Source: Woeseiaceae bacterium
Lineage (GTDB): Bacteria; Pseudomonadota; Gammaproteobacteria; Steroidobacterales; Woeseiaceae
DNA: 64,000 bases
Direction: 5' to 3'
Assembly: GCA_030065915.1 (NCBI GenBank)
Contig: JASJCQ010000006.1
Location: 105,857 to 169,856 of the forward strand
The notes under the pieces were generated by a model. That model was not told where the DNA came from. It saw only the letters and a list, made by a program, of their open reading frames with translations, and made no database searches. Below, in pieces: positions 63,593-64,000 of this stretch. The translations under genes and the position numbers were made by a program. Positions within the stretch are counted from its first letter, which is position 1. Every line of letters starts with the position of its first letter.

Positions 63593-64000
63593 TCAGGCAG
63601 CCGCCGGCGGCTCGCACAGCACGACCGGCCCGCCGTCCTGCCGGATCAGCTGAGCATAACGAGTCTCGAGGTCGTCGCGCTTGATCTTCAGCGTCGGGGT
63701 CAACAGCTCATTCTCGATCGTCCACGGATCGTTGACGACGAAGACCGTCGACAGCTTCTCATGCGATTCAAGCATACCGTTTACCTCGCTGAGGGTTGCC
63801 TGCAGGCTGTCAGACACGTCGCTATCCGGCATCTGGACTGCGGCGGCTGACGGCACGACCACGGCGACCGGTGCGCGAAGTCCGGCGCCCATGACGCAGA
63901 CCTGGTCGATGAGCGGGTTTCCGGCCAGCTTGCCCTCGATCGGAACCGGTGACACGTATTTGCCTTTCGCCGACTTGAACTGCTCCTTGACGCGACCGGT
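63593..64000 (-). CDS. AMP-dependent acyl-CoA synthetase (C-terminal part only)
   Basis: The frame is open to the window end, so only the last 135 residues are seen. They form the C-terminal hinge and lid of an adenylate-forming enzyme: GRVKEQFKSAKGKYVSPVPI, LAGNPLIDQVCVMGAGLRAP and LTPTLKIKRDDLE, the pattern of long-chain acyl-CoA synthetases. It would activate fatty acids to acyl-CoA, consistent with a fatty-acid-using lifestyle. The stop is at 63593; the gene converges on the GGDEF gene. Confidence 0.9.
   Translation of the reverse strand, partial: TGRVKEQFKSAKGKYVSPVPIEGKLAGNPLIDQVCVMGAGLRAPVAVVVPSAAAVQMPDSDVSDSLQATLSEVNGMLESHEKLSTVFVVNDPWTIENELLTPTLKIKRDDLETRYAQLIRQDGGPVVLCEPPAAA

Overview
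The window is a 64 kb, mostly GC-rich chromosomal piece. The gene content (PlsB, YceH, YaiI, malate synthase G, a TonB-dependent receptor of the xanthomonad/marine-gammaproteobacterial type, FFLEELY-like and DUF2855 proteins) points to a heterotrophic, probably aquatic gammaproteobacterium. The family cannot be fixed from the sequence alone; a Woeseiaceae- or Steroidobacter-like lineage is a guess. I saw no tRNA, rRNA, CRISPR array, transposase or phage gene. Both ends are cut: a beta-CASP nuclease at the left and an acyl-CoA synthetase at the right.

Layout. 1-4.8 kb: housekeeping or miscellaneous genes (beta-CASP RNA nuclease, YaiI, DUF2855, secreted amidohydrolase, voltage-gated K+ channel). 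4.8-18.5 kb: the most distinctive block. A TonB-dependent receptor plus a sulfotransferase is read leftwards. Five tandem flavin-dependent halogenase-family genes are read rightwards from the same intergenic region. A second sulfotransferase and an Asp/Asn beta-hydroxylase-family gene follow on the other strand. The fifth halogenase paralogue has lost the catalytic lysine and the flavin and substrate signatures. 18.5-24.8 kb: a Ca2+-type P-ATPase, a CDF transporter with an altered metal site, and an M20 hydrolase overlapping a GCS2-type ligase.

25.2-27.9 kb is a lower-GC accessory island of four small leftward genes separated by copies of an imperfectly palindromic repeat of about 75 bp; the same repeat flanks another orphan gene near 35 kb. 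27.9-33.6 kb is a glyoxylate-shunt locus: malate synthase G, isocitrate lyase and, first in the operon, a small protein that looks like a free-standing copy of the malate synthase G insertion domain. It is divergent from a RamB/ScfR-type regulator, with paired operator-like repeats between them. 33.7-42.1 kb holds mixed single genes. 42.2-47.4 kb has plsB and a CHASE-PAS hybrid histidine kinase.

47.6-51.2 kb has a large Calx-beta/PQQ dehydrogenase/diheme cytochrome fusion lipoprotein and small secreted or membrane proteins. 51.4-55.7 kb is a divergent envelope-stress-like module: PspA and a polytopic membrane protein on one side, an XRE regulator and a YiiX-like cysteine hydrolase on the other. 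55.8-64 kb: CIA30-DUF4174 fusion, MscS channel, DUF4412 protein, hemerythrin, FFLEELY-like protein, YceH, a diguanylate cyclase and the acyl-CoA synthetase end.

The strongest candidates for something undescribed are the receptor/halogenase/sulfotransferase/hydroxylase block with its inactive-looking fifth halogenase, the stand-alone malate synthase insertion domain, and the repeat-separated gene array.
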